Assembly: GCF_014205215.1 (NCBI RefSeq)
Contig: NZ_JACHNC010000001.1
Coordinates: 1,183,001 to 1,247,000 of the forward strand
Length of the DNA: 64,000 bases
Origin: Actinoplanes lobatus
GTDB taxonomy: Bacteria; Actinomycetota; Actinomycetes; Mycobacteriales; Micromonosporaceae
Reading direction: 5' to 3'
Below, one piece after another: positions 51,841-60,188 of the stretch; positions within the stretch are counted from its first letter, which is position 1; every line of letters begins with the position of its first letter. The position numbers were made by a program, and so were the translations under genes. A model generated the notes under the pieces. It searched no databases. It was not told the DNA's origin and saw only the letters and a list, made by a program, of their open reading frames with translations.

Positions 51841-53013
51841 ATGACAAGCGCCACCGAGGGCACGGCGATCTCTCCCGAACTCGCCGCCAGGGCCGAACGC
51901 GAAGACCTGCTCACCCTCGGCGTCGAGGAGGAGTACCTCCTGGCCGACGCGATGGAGCCGCACGCCGTGGAGGCCGTCGAGAAGGTCTTCGCCGAGATTC
52001 CCGTGGAGCTGCGGGACGTGGTGCAGCACGAGTACCAGCGCAGCCAGATCGAGGTGGCCGGCCCGCCGCAGCTGGAGCTGGACGACCTCGCCACGGCCCT
52101 GCGCCGGCTGCGCACCGAGGTGGCCGACGCCGCCGCGCGGGCCGGCGCGCGCCTGCTCGCGGTCGGCACCGGGCCGGCCGCCGGGCCCTGCATCCGGATC
52201 GTCGACGATCCGCGCTACCACCGGATGCGGGAACACTTCGGCGACCTCTCCCCCGGCCAGGGCATGTGCGGCACCCACGTGCACGTCAGCATCCCCGACC
52301 CGGAGACCGGCGTCCGCGTGCTCAACCACCTGCGCCCGTGGCTGCCGGTGCTCCAGGCGGCCACGGCCAACTCACCGCTCTTCGCCGGCCACGAGACCGG
52401 GTACGCCAGCTGGCGCTCGATGATGTGGGAGCGGTGGCCCACCGTGGGGCCGACGCCGTACCTGCGGTCGCACGAGCACTACCTGACCCTGGTCGCCGAC
52501 CTCCAGCAGAGCGGCGCCATGCTCGACGAGGCGATGCTCTACTGGTACGCCCGGCTCTCCGCGCACTACCCCACCGTGGAGATCCGGATGGGCGACGTGA
52601 TGCCCACGACCGACGACGCCGTGCTGCTCGCCGCGCTGGCCCGGGCCCTGGTCGCCACCCTGCTCCACGAGGTGCGTGCCGGTGTGGAGGCGCCCGACGT
52701 ACCGCACCCGCTGCTGATGGCGGCACACTGGCGGGCCGCGCACGACGGCCTCGAAGGGCTGAACATCGACATGGCCACCCGGCAGCCGCGCCCGGCCTGG
52801 CGCCTGCTCCGGCAGCTCTTCGACTACGTGCGACCGGAGCTGGAGCGGCACGGCGACCTGGCCACCGCCACCCTCCTGATGGGACGGCTGCGCGAGCACG
52901 GCACCGGCGCGGCACGGCAGCGCGCGCTGCTGGCCCGGGGCGCTTCGGTGGCCGATGTGGCGACCTGGTTGGCCGCCGCCACCCGTGGAGAGGACGCTAC
53001 ATCATCGATCTGA
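51841..53013 (+). CDS. YbdK-family carboxylate-amine ligase (glutamate-cysteine ligase type 2-like)
   Basis: Protein of 390 residues of the GCS2 family. TLGVEEEYLL carries the metal-binding glutamates, and CGTHVHVSI is the substrate/metal motif. Weak gamma-glutamylcysteine ligase activity is known for E. coli YbdK, but actinomycetes rely on mycothiol, so the physiological product is uncertain. ATG 51841 is preferred over an in-frame upstream start that would overlap the GH16 promoter. No partner genes for ergothioneine or glutathione are adjacent. Confidence 0.88.
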   Translation: MTSATEGTAISPELAARAEREDLLTLGVEEEYLLADAMEPHAVEAVEKVFAEIPVELRDVVQHEYQRSQIEVAGPPQLELDDLATALRRLRTEVADAAARAGARLLAVGTGPAAGPCIRIVDDPRYHRMREHFGDLSPGQGMCGTHVHVSIPDPETGVRVLNHLRPWLPVLQAATANSPLFAGHETGYASWRSMMWERWPTVGPTPYLRSHEHYLTLVADLQQSGAMLDEAMLYWYARLSAHYPTVEIRMGDVMPTTDDAVLLAALARALVATLLHEVRAGVEAPDVPHPLLMAAHWRAAHDGLEGLNIDMATRQPRPAWRLLRQLFDYVRPELERHGDLATATLLMGRLREHGTGAARQRALLARGASVADVATWLAAATRGEDATSSI

Positions 53014-53126
53014 CGGATGTTTGCTCTGCGTAGTCGCACGACATGAGCTGGAAATATCACCGCGTGTGCCGACAAGGTGACTGATTCGGTATCGCGCTTG
53101 ATCTTGCGGCACGGTAGGCATGACGG

Positions 53127-54476
53127 ATGCCGCCGCACTCTTCGCTCTCACCAGCGCCGACGTCTCAAGGGGACAGACCGGTGGGGCGGCACCGGGTGCC
53201 AGAGGCGCCGACCGTCCCCCTACCCCGGATCCCGGTTCCCCGGATCCCGGTCCCCCGGGTCGCCTTCCTGGACGGCGGCGGCTCCGCACGGCACCGCGCC
53301 GGGGCGGACGAGTCGTACGGATCCTCCCGGACGGCCGCCCGCCGGACGCGCGCCGCGGAGGCCAGGCACGCGCAGAACCGGCGCGGGTCCACGACGGACC
53401 GGGCGTCCACCGGCACGCACCGCGCGCCCAACAGCCTCCCGGTGGAGGCGTGGGTGCAGGCCGCCCGCAACCGGCCGCAGGTGCTGCTCGGCACGCTCGT
53501 CGCCGCTGGCCTGCTGCTCACCGCCGTGCCGATCCCGCAGTCCGGCGGGGAGAGCAACAGCGTGATGACGGCCGCCGCCGAGGCGGTCGGCGTGATCAGC
53601 AAGAGCGAGAAGAAGAAGCCGGAGAAGAAGGCCGAGCCGGACCCGGTCCAGGCCCTTCCCGCGAACGTCGACCCGTCGGTGGCGCCCTCGCCGTCGGCGC
53701 CGACGGCCACGCCCACCGTCCAGCCCACCGGGAAGCAGCCGGAGCAGGTCGTGGTCCCGGTCGGCGACGGGCCGTTCAACTCACTGCGCACCACCGGATC
53801 GCAGCTGGTGATGCTGAGCTTCGACGACGGGCCGGACCCGGAGGAGACGCCGAAGATCCTGGCGATGCTGGAGAAGTACCAGGTGAAGGCGGTGTTCTGC
53901 CTGGTCGGCACGCAGGCGCGGCGGCATCCGGACCTGGTCCGGCAGATCGCCGCCGCCGGGCACGTGCTCTGCAACCACACCTGGAGCCACGACCTGCGGA
54001 TCGGCAAGAAGAAGCCGAAGCAGATCCTCGCTGATCTGGAACGGACGAACGCGGCGATCCGCGCGGCCGTGCCGGATGCCGAGATCCCCTACTTCCGGGC
54101 CCCCGGCGGCAATTTCACCGACCGGCTGGTCAAGACGGCGTACGGCGACGGCATGACCTCCCTCTACTGGGAGGTGGACCCGCGCGACTGGGAGCACCCC
54201 GAGGGCGAGACCTCCGAGCAGCACGTGAAGCGGGTCGTCGCGCAGGTCAAGAAGGAGACCCGGCCGGGCGCGATCGTGCTGTCGCACGACTTCAACCAGC
54301 CGGACACCACGGCCGCGTACGCCGAACTGCTCCCCTGGCTGGTGGAGAACTTCCAGGTCGGCGTCCCGGGCGCGGCGTCCGAGCCGACCCCCGCCCCGTC
54401 GGAGCCGGCGCCCACGCCCTCGACCACCCCGGCCGAGACGCCGTCGGCTACGCCGAGCGCTTCCGCGGCTCTGTGA
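53127..54476 (+). CDS. Membrane-anchored polysaccharide deacetylase (NodB domain, CE4)
   Basis: Protein of 449 residues. A basic, proline-rich cytosolic N-terminus (1-110) precedes one hydrophobic segment (about 117-132) and a charged Lys/Glu stretch (SEKKKPEKKAE). The NodB domain begins near 220: SFDDGPD (about 231-237, metal and catalytic Asp), HTWSHD with the two metal histidines, RAPGGNF and a late LSHDF. A Pro/Ser/Thr tail of about 40 residues ends the protein. It probably deacetylates peptidoglycan or another cell-surface glycan. The long N-terminus is unusual; a GTG or later start cannot be excluded. It overlaps convergent nei by 29 nt. Confidence 0.87.
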   Translation: MPPHSSLSPAPTSQGDRPVGRHRVPEAPTVPLPRIPVPRIPVPRVAFLDGGGSARHRAGADESYGSSRTAARRTRAAEARHAQNRRGSTTDRASTGTHRAPNSLPVEAWVQAARNRPQVLLGTLVAAGLLLTAVPIPQSGGESNSVMTAAAEAVGVISKSEKKKPEKKAEPDPVQALPANVDPSVAPSPSAPTATPTVQPTGKQPEQVVVPVGDGPFNSLRTTGSQLVMLSFDDGPDPEETPKILAMLEKYQVKAVFCLVGTQARRHPDLVRQIAAAGHVLCNHTWSHDLRIGKKKPKQILADLERTNAAIRAAVPDAEIPYFRAPGGNFTDRLVKTAYGDGMTSLYWEVDPRDWEHPEGETSEQHVKRVVAQVKKETRPGAIVLSHDFNQPDTTAAYAELLPWLVENFQVGVPGAASEPTPAPSEPAPTPSTTPAETPSATPSASAAL

Positions 54477-55284
54477 CCGGCGGCTGGCAGGCCGGGCACC
54501 AGTAGAGGTTGCGCCCGGCCATCGGGCCGCGGGCGATCGGGGTGCCGCAGACCAGGCAGGGCTGGCCGGGGCGACGGTAGACATACACCTCGCCGCCGTG
54601 CCGGTCCACCCGCGGCGCCCGGCGCATCGCCTCCGGGGTGTGCTCGGTGTGCACCGTGTCGATCCGGCCGCGGGCCACGCCCTCCTTCATGAGCGCCCGC
54701 AGATCGTCCCAGATCGCCGTCCAGCGGTCCGGGCCGATCGCGACGCCCGGGGTGGCCGGCGACAGGCCGGCCCGGAACAGCACCTCGTTGGCGTAGATCA
54801 GGCCGCAACCGGCCACGATGGACTGGTCCAGGAGCAACGCGGACAGCGGTTTGGTGCTGGACCGGATCCGGCTGTACGCGAACGCCGGGTCGGCGTCGTC
54901 ACGCAGCGGGTCGGCGCCCAGACGGGCCCGCAGCAGGTCGGCCGCGGCCGGGTCGAGGACCTCGCAGGCGGTCGGGCCACGCAGCTCCAGCCAGTGATCA
55001 GAACCGGTCAAGACCATGCGCAGCTGGCCGACCGGGGCGGGGGCGGGCAGCTCGCCGTCGGCGAACTTGCCGTACAGCCCGAGGTGGACGTGCAGGATGC
55101 GATCGCCCTCGTAGTGGTGCAGCAGATGTTTGCCGCACGCCTCGGTGTCGAGCAGCACACGCCCGTCGATGAGGGCGGCCCCGGCGGTGAAGCGGCCCTG
55201 CGGGCTGTGCGCCCGCACCGGATGCCCGGCGAAGAGCTCACGATGGCGGGTCGCGAGGCGGTGAATGGTATGTCCCTCCGGCAC
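54448..55284 (-). CDS. Fpg/Nei-family DNA glycosylase (Nei2-like)
   Basis: Base-excision enzyme of 278 residues removing oxidised bases. GTG 55284 leaves the obligatory N-terminal proline and glutamate (PEGHTIHRLA) directly after the initiator, as needed for catalysis by Pro2/Glu3. The H2TH region includes LLLDQSIVAGCGLIYANEVLF. The zinc finger CLVC-x16-CPAC is at the C-terminus. The PEGH start is typical of the actinobacterial Nei2 group. Divergent from clpP with a palindrome between them. Confidence 0.92.
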   Translation of the reverse strand: MPEGHTIHRLATRHRELFAGHPVRAHSPQGRFTAGAALIDGRVLLDTEACGKHLLHHYEGDRILHVHLGLYGKFADGELPAPAPVGQLRMVLTGSDHWLELRGPTACEVLDPAAADLLRARLGADPLRDDADPAFAYSRIRSSTKPLSALLLDQSIVAGCGLIYANEVLFRAGLSPATPGVAIGPDRWTAIWDDLRALMKEGVARGRIDTVHTEHTPEAMRRAPRVDRHGGEVYVYRRPGQPCLVCGTPIARGPMAGRNLYWCPACQPPVTEPRKRSA

Positions 55285-55318
55285 GCACCAAAGGTAGCCG
55301 GGCATTATGCCGTGAGCG

Positions 55319-55338
55319 GATTCGCCCTGAGGCGAATC
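55319..55338. promoter_or_regulatory. Palindrome upstream of clpP (ClgR-box-like)
   Basis: Perfect 8-bp inverted repeat GATTCGCC-ctga-GGCGAATC, 38 nt upstream of the clpP ATG and 35 nt from the divergent nei start. It contains the CGC...GCG core of the ClgR operators that control clp genes in actinobacteria, though its spacing is about one base longer than the consensus as remembered. Confidence 0.55.
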
Positions 55339-55375
55339 GCTGGGATCCGGGAAGCGAGTGGGAGAAGGTGGGTTC

Positions 55376-55981
55376 ATGAGCATTGAGACGACCATGCGGG
55401 GCGGCGGCGCGTCCTTCGACGACCAGGTGTTCGACCGGCTGCTGCGGGAGCGGATCATCTTCCTCGGCAGCGAGGTGAACGACGAGGTGACCAACCGGAT
55501 CTGCGCGCAGATGCTCCTGCTCGCGTCCGAGGACTCCGAGCGCGACATCGCTCTCTACATCAACTCTCCGGGCGGCTCGATCAGCGCCGGCATGGCGGTG
55601 TACGACACCATGCAGTACATCAAGAACGACGTGGCCACCATCGCGATGGGCATGGCCGCGTCGATGGGCCAGTTCCTGCTCTGCGCGGGCACCCCCGGCA
55701 AGCGGTACGCACTGCCGCACGCCCGGGTCATGATGCACCAGCTCTCCGGCGGAATCGGCGGCACCGCCGCGGACATCGCCATCCAGGCCGAGAGCATGCT
55801 GCACATCAAGCAGGTGATGAACGAACGGATCGCCTTCCACACCGGGCACACCCCGGAGGAGATCGAGCGCGACTCGGACCGGGACCGCTGGTTCACCGCG
55901 ATCCAGGCCAAGGAGTACGGCCTCGTCGACCACGTGATCGCCAAGGCGACCGACGTGAACGCGGTCTCCTCGCTGATCTGA
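55376..55981 (+). CDS. clpP: ATP-dependent Clp protease proteolytic subunit
   Basis: Serine protease subunit of 201 residues. The catalytic triad is Ser96 (MAASMGQ), His121 (MMHQ) and Asp170 (DRDRW). The oxyanion strand [10 protein letters not shown] is intact. ATG 55376 behind GGAGAAGG. Unlike the typical actinobacterial arrangement, it has neither a second clpP nor clpX next to it, so it is probably an additional, regulated paralogue (compare ClpP3-type genes) instead of the housekeeping clpP1P2 pair. A ClgR-like palindrome lies upstream. Confidence 0.94.
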   Translation: MSIETTMRGGGASFDDQVFDRLLRERIIFLGSEVNDEVTNRICAQMLLLASEDSERDIALYINSPGGSISAGMAVYDTMQYIKNDVATIAMGMAASMGQFLLCAGTPGKRYALPHARVMMHQLSGGIGGTAADIAIQAESMLHIKQVMNERIAFHTGHTPEEIERDSDRDRWFTAIQAKEYGLVDHVIAKATDVNAVSSLI

Positions 55982-56066
55982 GGAAGACCGTCACCCGCGC
56001 CGCCCGTGTCAATTCCGGGCGGCGCGGGTACATAACCACGTCAGAACCTGACAAGGAGGTGCTGAC

Positions 56067-56567
56067 GTGCGGATCCCTACCTTCCCGCGCCATTCCACGG
56101 ACGAGGACACGGCCACCGGGCGGACCCCGGTGACCCCCCGCCGGGACGACGGCGCGACCACCACGACCCTGCCCCCGGTCCGCTCCGAGACCGAGCGCGC
56201 CCGAGCCGTCTCCGAGCCGGTCGCGGTCCCGTCGCCCGCTCCGCGGGCCCGAACCGGTTTCCTGGCCACCCTGGGCCTCATCCTCTCGGTGGCGGGCGCG
56301 ATGCTCGTGCTCTCCGGCCCCCTTCTGGGGTACGGCGTCGGCGTCGCCGCGGTAGCCCTGATCATCTCGCTCGCCGGCGTCTTCGGGACCCGCAAGCGGC
56401 ACGTGGCCGGCAAGACCAGCGCGCTGATCGGGATGGCCCTGTCCATCGGCGCGATCGTGCTGGGCGTCCTCGCGCTGACCGGTCAGATCTGGTGGCTGGG
56501 CACCGGCACCGACTCGGCGACGGAGCTGCGGACATGGCTCGACACACAGTTTGCGAACCGGACCTGA
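56067..56567 (+). CDS. DUF4190-like small membrane protein
   Basis: Protein of 166 residues. A disordered Thr/Pro/Arg-rich N-terminus (1-62) is followed by three hydrophobic helices (about 64-86, 89-106 and 117-140) and a soluble end. The GLILSVAGAMLVL..GVGVAAVALIISLAGVFG pattern resembles DUF4190-type proteins. Function unknown. GTG 56067 follows a strong AAGGAGGT site. It stands alone, 85 nt after clpP. Confidence 0.7.
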   Translation: MRIPTFPRHSTDEDTATGRTPVTPRRDDGATTTTLPPVRSETERARAVSEPVAVPSPAPRARTGFLATLGLILSVAGAMLVLSGPLLGYGVGVAAVALIISLAGVFGTRKRHVAGKTSALIGMALSIGAIVLGVLALTGQIWWLGTGTDSATELRTWLDTQFANRT

Positions 56568-56760
56568 CGGGTACTGCTCTGACATGTCCTTCAGCGGTTC
56601 GCGGAGGACGCCGAGGCCCCGGCATGGGTGGCGGTTCGCCGCCCCGCCGGGGCCTTTGCAACGAATCGCCGCGGGCCGCCGCGATCACGCAACGATCGGC
56701 CGCGTCACGCATGGTTGATCAGGGGCATCCGACGGGCCCCGCGACCTACCGTTTTCTTCC

Positions 56761-57558
56761 ATGACGTTCAAGCGCCGCTACCTGATGTGCCGGCCCACCC
56801 ACTTCGCCGTCACCTACCGGATCAATCCCTGGATGGACCCGACGGCGCCGTACGACAACGCGCTGGCCATCAGCCAGTGGGAGAACCTGCGGCAGACCTT
56901 CCTCGGTCTCGGCCACGCCGTCGAGCTGATCGATCCGCTACCCGGGCTGCCCGACATGGTCTTCGCCGCCAACGGCGCCACCGTGGTCGACGGCCGGGCC
57001 CTGGGTGTGCAGTTCCGCGACGCCGAGCGGGCCGACGAGGCCCCGGCGTACGCCGCCTGGTTCCGTGAGAACGGCTTCGACGTGCTCGAACCCAAGCACA
57101 CCAACGAGGGCGAGGGCGACATCCTGCTCGCCGGGGACGTGCTGCTGGCCGGCACCGGCTTCCGGACCTCGCACGCCTCGCACGCCGAGACCCAGGAGTT
57201 CCTCCAGCGGCCGGTGATCACCCTCCAGCTCGTCGACCCGGCGTACTACCACCTCGACACCGCCCTCTGCGTGCTGGACGAGACCAACATCGCGTACCTG
57301 CCGGAGGCGTTCTCGCCCGGTTCGCAGGCCGTGCTCCGGCAGCTCTTCCCCAACGCGATCATCGCCACGCCCGAGGACGCCGCCGTGCTCGGCCTGAACG
57401 CGGTCAGCGACGGTGAGACCGTGGTGCTGGCCGAGCAGGCCACCCACCTGGCCGGCGCGCTGCGGGCGGCCGGATACCGGACCATCGGGGTCGACATGTC
57501 CGAGCTGCGCAAGGCCGGCGGCGGACCCAAGTGCTGCACGCTGGAGGTCCGGCGATGA
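56761..57558 (+). CDS. Arginine dihydrolase (ArgZ)-like / DDAH-fold guanidine hydrolase
   Basis: Amidinotransferase-fold hydrolase of 265 residues, usually annotated as dimethylargininase. The N-terminus LMCRPTHFAVTYRINPWMD matches the arginine-dihydrolase/ArgZ style. LPDMVFAANGA carries an asparagine (N71) where classical DDAH has acidic residues. EGEGD, the catalytic His164 in YYHLDTAL and the C-terminal nucleophile Cys258 in GGGPKCCTL complete the site. DDAH would give citrulline; an ArgZ-type reaction would give ornithine plus ammonia and CO2. The downstream ornithine aminotransferase favours ornithine as product. It is first in a three-ORF coupled unit, and its stop overlaps the ATG of a 30-codon ORF. 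Confidence 0.85.
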   Translation: MTFKRRYLMCRPTHFAVTYRINPWMDPTAPYDNALAISQWENLRQTFLGLGHAVELIDPLPGLPDMVFAANGATVVDGRALGVQFRDAERADEAPAYAAWFRENGFDVLEPKHTNEGEGDILLAGDVLLAGTGFRTSHASHAETQEFLQRPVITLQLVDPAYYHLDTALCVLDETNIAYLPEAFSPGSQAVLRQLFPNAIIATPEDAAVLGLNAVSDGETVVLAEQATHLAGALRAAGYRTIGVDMSELRKAGGGPKCCTLEVRR

Positions 57559-57647
57559 TCGACTGCACCGAGTGGCAGCCAGCCGCAGCAGCGGACGGCC
57601 TTTCCGACGAGGGCCGGGAGAGCATCGCAAAGGGGTACAGCAAGTGA
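57555..57647 (+). CDS. 30-codon ORF coupled between the ArgZ-like gene and rocD
   Basis: Encodes 30 residues (starting MIDCTEWQPAAAADG). Its ATG overlaps the upstream stop as ATGA, and its own stop overlaps the rocD GTG as GTGA. GGAGG lies 8 nt before the ATG, inside the end of the upstream gene. A chance ORF would rarely have exact overlaps on both sides plus a ribosome-binding site. It may be a translational relay that carries ribosomes to rocD, or a microprotein modulating one of the enzymes. No homology can be recognised at this length. Confidence 0.55.
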   Translation: MIDCTEWQPAAAADGLSDEGRESIAKGYSK

Positions 57648-58858
57648 CGACCGTTGAATTCCGTACGCCGGGGGCGCTGGCCGACGCCGAGCGCTGGACC
57701 GCCCACAACTACCACCCGCTGCCGGTGGTCGTGGCCGAGGCCGAGGGCGCCTGGGTGACCGACGTCGACGGCCGCCGCTACCTGGACTTCCTGGCCGGCT
57801 ACTCGGCCCTCAACTTCGGGCACCGGCACCCCGGCCTGATCGCCGCCGCGCACGCCCAGCTCGACCGGGTCACCCTCACCAGCCGGGCCTTCGTGCACGA
57901 CCAGTTCGCCACGTTCTGCCGCGGGCTGGCCGAGCTGTGCGGCAAGGACCTGGTGCTGCCGATGAACACCGGCGCCGAGGCCGTGGAGACCGCGATCAAG
58001 GTGGCCCGCAAGTGGGGTTACCGGGTCAAGGGTGTGGCCGACGAGCGGGCCGAGATCATCGTGGCGGCGAACAACTTCCACGGGCGTACCACCACGATCG
58101 TCAGCTTCTCCACCGATCCGGAGGCGCGGGCCGACTTCGGGCCGTACACGCCCGGGTTCGTCGTGGTGCCGTACGGCGATCTGGACGCGGTCCGGGCCGC
58201 GATCACGCCGAACACGGTGGCGGTGCTCATGGAGCCGATCCAGGGCGAGGCCGGTGTGCTGGTGCCGCCGGCCGGGTTCCTGGCCGGGCTGCGTGAGCTG
58301 TGCGACACGAACAACGTGCTGATGATCGCCGACGAGATCCAGTCCGGGCTCGGGCGTACCGGGAAGACCTTCGCCATCGAGCACGACGGCGTGGTCCCGG
58401 ACATGTACGTGCTCGGCAAGGCCCTCGGCGGCGGCATCGTGCCGGTCTCCGCGGTCGCCGCCGACCAGGCCGTCCTCGGTGTGCTGCGGCCCGGCGAGCA
58501 CGGCTCCACCTTCGGCGGCAACCCGCTCGCGTGCGCGGTCGGCGCCGAGGTGGTCCGGCTGCTGGCCACCGGCGAGTTCCAGGAGCGCTCGGCCCGCCTC
58601 GGCGCGCGGCTGCACGCCGGCCTGGAGGCGATGATCGGCCACGGTGTGGTGGCGGTCCGCGGCCGTGGGCTGTGGGCCGGCGTGGACATCGACCCGGCGC
58701 TGATGACCGGCCGGCAGGCGTGTGAGCGGCTCGCCGAGCGGGGCGTGCTGGCCAAGGACACCCACGGGTCGACGATCCGGCTCGCGCCGCCGCTCGTGGT
58801 CACCGAGGAGGACCTGGACCACGCCCTGGCGCAGCTGGCCGCCGTACTGAAGGGTTGA
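57644..58858 (+). CDS. rocD: Ornithine aminotransferase (ornithine-oxo-acid transaminase)
   Basis: Class III PLP aminotransferase of 404 residues converting ornithine and 2-oxoglutarate to glutamate semialdehyde and glutamate. FLAGYSALNFGHRHP near the N-terminus, NTGAEAVETAIK, the D-E-I-Q-S-G-L-G-R-T-G pattern and the PLP lysine 259 in LGKALGGG are all typical of ornithine aminotransferase. GTG 57644 has AAGGGG about 8 nt upstream and overlaps the small ORF stop. With the upstream guanidine hydrolase it would form an arginine-to-P5C route. A bidirectional terminator follows. Confidence 0.93.
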   Translation: MTTVEFRTPGALADAERWTAHNYHPLPVVVAEAEGAWVTDVDGRRYLDFLAGYSALNFGHRHPGLIAAAHAQLDRVTLTSRAFVHDQFATFCRGLAELCGKDLVLPMNTGAEAVETAIKVARKWGYRVKGVADERAEIIVAANNFHGRTTTIVSFSTDPEARADFGPYTPGFVVVPYGDLDAVRAAITPNTVAVLMEPIQGEAGVLVPPAGFLAGLRELCDTNNVLMIADEIQSGLGRTGKTFAIEHDGVVPDMYVLGKALGGGIVPVSAVAADQAVLGVLRPGEHGSTFGGNPLACAVGAEVVRLLATGEFQERSARLGARLHAGLEAMIGHGVVAVRGRGLWAGVDIDPALMTGRQACERLAERGVLAKDTHGSTIRLAPPLVVTEEDLDHALAQLAAVLKG

Positions 58859-58865
58859 TCCGAGC

Positions 58866-58896
58866 ATGTGCCGCCGCCCATTGGGCGGCGGCACAT
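58866..58896. terminator. Bidirectional terminator between rocD and the FHA gene
   Basis: Perfect 14-bp stem ATGTGCCGCCGCCC / GGGCGGCGGCACAT with an ATT loop, lying exactly between two convergent genes (8 nt after rocD, 3 nt from the FHA gene stop). Confidence 0.9.
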
Positions 58897-58898
58897 CG

Positions 58899-60047
58899 CT
58901 ATCTGCCGACCGGCCGGAACGCCATGGTGGGAGCCTCGCTCATCACCGACTCGGGCTGGACCACGCCGCCGCTCGCCCACATCTTCGACCGGCCCACGTG
59001 CACCTGGGCGTAGAGCTCGACGATGTCCTCCGGGCCGAGCACCCGGCGCTCGTCGCGGCGCAGCGTGATCCGCTGGTCGTCGTCTGACGAGCCGCCCGGG
59101 CGGACCCCGGTGCCGTTGGTGCTGACATCCTGGGCGGTCACCTCGCCGCCGCGCAGCGACAGCCGGACGTGCCCGCGGCTGATCCACTTCCGGGCGTCCT
59201 CGGTGAGCCACTGGCCCAGCATGACCCCGCCGCCGCCCTCCGGCGCCCGGCCGATCACCACGGCCTTGTCCTCGGACACCACGAAACGCTGACGGATCAC
59301 GCCGTCGATGCGCACCGAGAAGACCTCGGTGGCCGGGCGCGCGCCCATGTCCTTGAGCCGGTCACCGTGCCGGGGGCAGGTCGGTGCGCCGGCCCGCAGG
59401 GCGGGCGGCGGCTGAGACACCGGGCTGGTGAAGGTACGCATGTCGGCGAACGGGCTGTCCGGGTCGCCGCCGTCGCCGTAGGTGTTGCAGTTCATCTGTG
59501 GGCAGCGCCACACCCGGGCGAGGAGCCGCTCACCGAGCGGGGACCGCGGCACCGGCGGCGCCGCCTCACCCCGGCCGACCCGGGCCACCAGCACCGGGCC
59601 ACCCTGGTTCGACACCAGGGCGAGCAGCCGGCCCGGATCGGTCACCCACGGCCGGCGGTCCCGGAACCGGTCCTCCCGGTCACGGGTGAGCACCGGCAGA
59701 CCGAGCATCTCGGCCACCTCCAGCACCCGGTCGTCGATCTGCGGGACCACCTCGACCTTGCCGTCGTCCGCCCAGCGGCGCACCACCATGCGCTCGTTCG
59801 ACGTCAGGTCGGCGTCGGAGAGCAGTGCCCGGGGCGCGACCGCGTAGACCGGGACGCTCTCCTCCGACACATACCGCCCCAGGGCGTCGATCAGCAGACC
59901 TAGGCGGACCAGGCTGGCCGGACGGCCCCCGTCGAGGTCCGCGTAACGGACCACCTCTGACAGATCCACCACACCCCGGGCCAGTGCCGGATCGGTGGTG
60001 AGCCGGGCCTCGATGGCATCGAGGACCTTGCTGACCTCGAATCTCAC
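58899..60047 (-). CDS. FHA-domain protein with PIN-like/uncharacterised N-terminus
   Basis: Protein of 382 residues. The N-terminal 180 residues are of unknown fold (SLVRLGLLIDALGRYV, PVLTRDREDRFRDRRPWV). A middle region carries Cys motifs (WRCPQMNCNTYG and TCPRHG) that could bind zinc. The C-terminal FHA domain (about 250-345) has VVIGRAPEGG, SRGHVRL and DVSTNGTGV, the phosphothreonine-binding signature. Probably recognises targets of a Ser/Thr kinase, such as those in this genome. GTG 60047 behind GGGGAGG. Its partner is unknown. Confidence 0.85.
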   Translation of the reverse strand: MRFEVSKVLDAIEARLTTDPALARGVVDLSEVVRYADLDGGRPASLVRLGLLIDALGRYVSEESVPVYAVAPRALLSDADLTSNERMVVRRWADDGKVEVVPQIDDRVLEVAEMLGLPVLTRDREDRFRDRRPWVTDPGRLLALVSNQGGPVLVARVGRGEAAPPVPRSPLGERLLARVWRCPQMNCNTYGDGGDPDSPFADMRTFTSPVSQPPPALRAGAPTCPRHGDRLKDMGARPATEVFSVRIDGVIRQRFVVSEDKAVVIGRAPEGGGGVMLGQWLTEDARKWISRGHVRLSLRGGEVTAQDVSTNGTGVRPGGSSDDDQRITLRRDERRVLGPEDIVELYAQVHVGRSKMWASGGVVQPESVMSEAPTMAFRPVGR

Positions 60048-60188
60048 GAGTCCTCCCCTGTTACGTACGCGTGCGGCCCCTCCGAACCATCATGCCCCGC
60101 CCATGATCGCCGGAGAAATCGGGCCGGTATTTGTCGGACCCGGCCGCTATGGTGGGCGCCGCTCAAACGAATCGACAAGGAGACACAC

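Noticed and set aside
12423..57558. A functional link between NOS and the DDAH-like enzyme through methylarginine control
   Set aside because: They are 43 kb apart, and the DDAH-like protein looks more like an arginine dihydrolase. Being in one window is not evidence.
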